A program made the position numbers and the translations under genes. A stretch of DNA of 64,000 nt from contig JBAKBP010013099.1 of assembly GCA_037953745.1 (NCBI GenBank), positions 1-64,000 of the forward strand, written 5' to 3'. The first letter of the stretch is position 1; each line of letters starts with the position of its first letter. Below the pieces are notes generated by a model. The model saw only the letters and a list, made by a program, of their open reading frames with translations, had not been told where the DNA came from and ran no database searches. The DNA comes from Lithodes maja (taxonomy: Eukaryota > Arthropoda > Malacostraca > Decapoda > Lithodidae). Shown here piece by piece: positions 62,301 through 64,000 of this stretch.

Positions 62301-62860
62301 TGTTCAAATAATATGTAATAGCACTGTGTATGGTTGTATTAAATTTAAATAGTAATAGATGTGTATATTAATGGGATAAATACTCCGAAGTTCGCATACG
62401 TTCAGAAAATTATAGTGCAACACTGTTGCCAGATACCAATCAATCCCATTATCATTATATCATAATGGATTTTACTCATTTGCATAATTTCAAATACCTA
62501 GGACATTAATATAATATTTTCCTATCTTTTTTGTAGTGATATTTGTATGATTTAGTGGTATATTGGTGTCTGTCTAGGGTTATAATGCATTGTGAAAGTT
62601 ACCTCTGAATCTCTGACTTGGTAACAGTTTGGTATGGGCCGGCTTAAGTAACCCTGCATTCTTTGAGTACTACACGGCAAGAGAAGCTTTCGGTTCTGTC
62701 ATTACTATTCAAGGTAAAACAGCAACTGCTAAATTCGACATCATGTTCAAATAATATGTAATAGCACTGTCTATGGTTGTATTAGACAAAAATCGTGATA
62801 GGTTTCTATTTTATGTGGATAAATAGTATTAAGCTGAATAAACTAAATACCGAAAGTTCA
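62301..62860. repeat. Diverged ~110-bp direct repeat pair
   Basis: ATGTTCAAATAATATGTAAT to TGGTTGTATTA at 62300-62350 recurs at 62742-62790, and the two continue with weaker similarity to an AGTTC near 62395 and 62860. Confidence 0.6.
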
Positions 62861-63184
62861 CTAGAGTGGTTGTTGATACATTTGCTAGATAGGAGGGAGG
62901 AGGGAGGTAGGAAGGAAGGGCAGGGTAAGTCACACAGGCAATTGCCAAAACTTTAAAGGTCCATATCATTGTTATTAAACAAGGCATTTGGCAAAGGGAG
63001 GAATTGTTAAAAACCTTAGCCAATACTCTGTCATTCACCAAAAATAAATTTGAATTATCATTATTATTTGGTAGGGTAGGTATGTATGGGTAGGTTGGCT
63101 AAATAATTGCTGGAATTCGTAGGGACTCGAACAGTTTTGAGAGAGTTAAATACAAAAAAAATAATAGATCTGAATAATAAAGAA
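62861..63184. other. No recognised feature
   Basis: Purine/GA-rich patches and AT-rich sequence, no motif identified. Confidence 0.4.
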
Positions 63185-63560
63185 TAAAATAAATACGGGT
63201 GGATGGGACTCGTTAGCCTTGGTCGGCAACTCATCTAGGGGAGACAACCTTATACAAATCCGGGTGGATGGGACTCGTCAGCCTTGGTTGGCAACCTGTC
63301 TAGGGGAGTAAACCTGATACAAATCCGTACTGCTTACCTAAGGGTAAGGCAGGTTAGTGGATGGATTAGCCGGACACCACTGTAGAAAAATAGTGCTAAC
63401 AAGATACACAGAGGGCCTCGGAGTCGGACGGATCCTGAATTGAGTGATCAATCCTGTAAGTCCTTCACTAAACTGGCTCGGGTTGTCCCTCTCACAGGGA
63501 ATAGGTCCGCTTGGGGGCATTCTGTGTATGGCCACCCTCTTAAGGGGAGTAAGGCGTCTG
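63185..63560. repeat. Retroelement-leader-like repeat with 65-bp duplication
   Basis: GGGTGGATGGGACTCG[TC][TC]AGCCTTGG and TCTAGGGGAG occur twice, 65 bp apart (63198 and 63262), followed by a continuing sequence. I recognise this type of sequence from non-LTR element 5' leaders, but cannot fix the family here. Confidence 0.4.
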
Positions 63561-64000
63561 GCAATAGATAGAGATAGAGAATAATAAAGAGAATATGTTA
63601 TTAAACAAAACTAGGGAATGCGTGGAAGCCTATAGACTGTAGAAGGTAAACTTTGTGTGGGTAGCGAATGCGGTTTTAAAGTCATTTAAGAATAGACAGT
63701 TTTCAATGCTGCGGCCAAACTATTCCACCCATTTATATTCTTTTGGTATCAAAACGTTCGGAATCGCGAGCCTCACCCAACTACGCAAGCATGGCTTTGA
63801 TCATCGGCGTAGTTTTCAAGATGTAGAATTTTAAGTGGAATTCAAGGTTTTTTCAAGATTGCCGGAAAAAAACCCACGTGCAAAAGCAAAACCTTCTCTA
63901 TAACATTTGCGGAGCATTAGTAGGGGAGTCCATATGCCAAAGCCCAGTCGTTTCCTATGAGTGAGAGAGACGGTATTTAGGCGTCAAGTTTTTCGGGAAA
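63561..64000. other. No recognised feature
   Basis: No gene or element recognised to the window end. Confidence 0.4.

Overview
The window looks like nuclear DNA of a decapod crustacean. The only host-type gene I can support is a single-exon crustin-type antimicrobial peptide on the minus strand at 44760-45110 (signal peptide, short Gly-rich stretch, 12 cysteines, WAP core); crustins are best known from decapods. Nearly everything else is transposable elements, satellites and minisatellites. I see no rRNA, no functional tRNA, no CRISPR array and no bacterial operon structure.

Layout. 1-6515: AT-rich repeats, a non-LTR RT scrap, a satellite with a 207-bp unit, a long inverted repeat and a 648-bp tandem repeat. 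6516-15731: a nearly intact minus-strand Ty3/gypsy-type element with 1.8-kb LTRs whose gene order is Gag-protease-INTEGRASE-RT-RNase H, the order of Ty1/copia. 15732-18850: P-element/THAP9-like remnant, 69-bp minisatellite, CR1 fragment and a restriction-like-endonuclease retroelement fragment. 18893-22191: decayed CR1 LINE, abutting a TIR DNA transposon (22192-23387). 23445-25423: a cluster of TTAA-ended MITEs and two minisatellites. 25817-35095: a non-coding LTR element (LARD-like) with a perfect 5-bp target duplication; its right LTR carries a CR1 LINE with intact ORF2 and a tRNA-derived SINE. 35136-41100: Cys-rich ORF fragment and a decayed plus-strand gypsy of ordinary order. 43197-44374: long-TIR foldback, next to the crustin gene. 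45326-47750: CR1 3' tails, a tRNA SINE and a solo LTR. 47746-57952: a BEL/Pao element inserted in a CR1 tail, with a TTAA MITE at the same site in both LTRs but in opposite orientation. 58000-64000: more CR1 tails, non-LTR RT scraps, (TA)n, G-rich tandem repeats and a retroelement-leader-like end.

Relations. The elements form a readable stratigraphy: CR1 tails were hit by the BEL element, the BEL LTRs and leader by TTAA MITEs, and one MITE by another MITE; the LARD LTR was hit by a CR1 and a SINE. Empty sites are present in sister copies, so most boundaries can be fixed to the base. The main novelty candidates are the gypsy-type element with copia-like order, the LARD-like element with an apparent tRNA-Arg primer site, and the oppositely oriented MITEs in paired LTRs.
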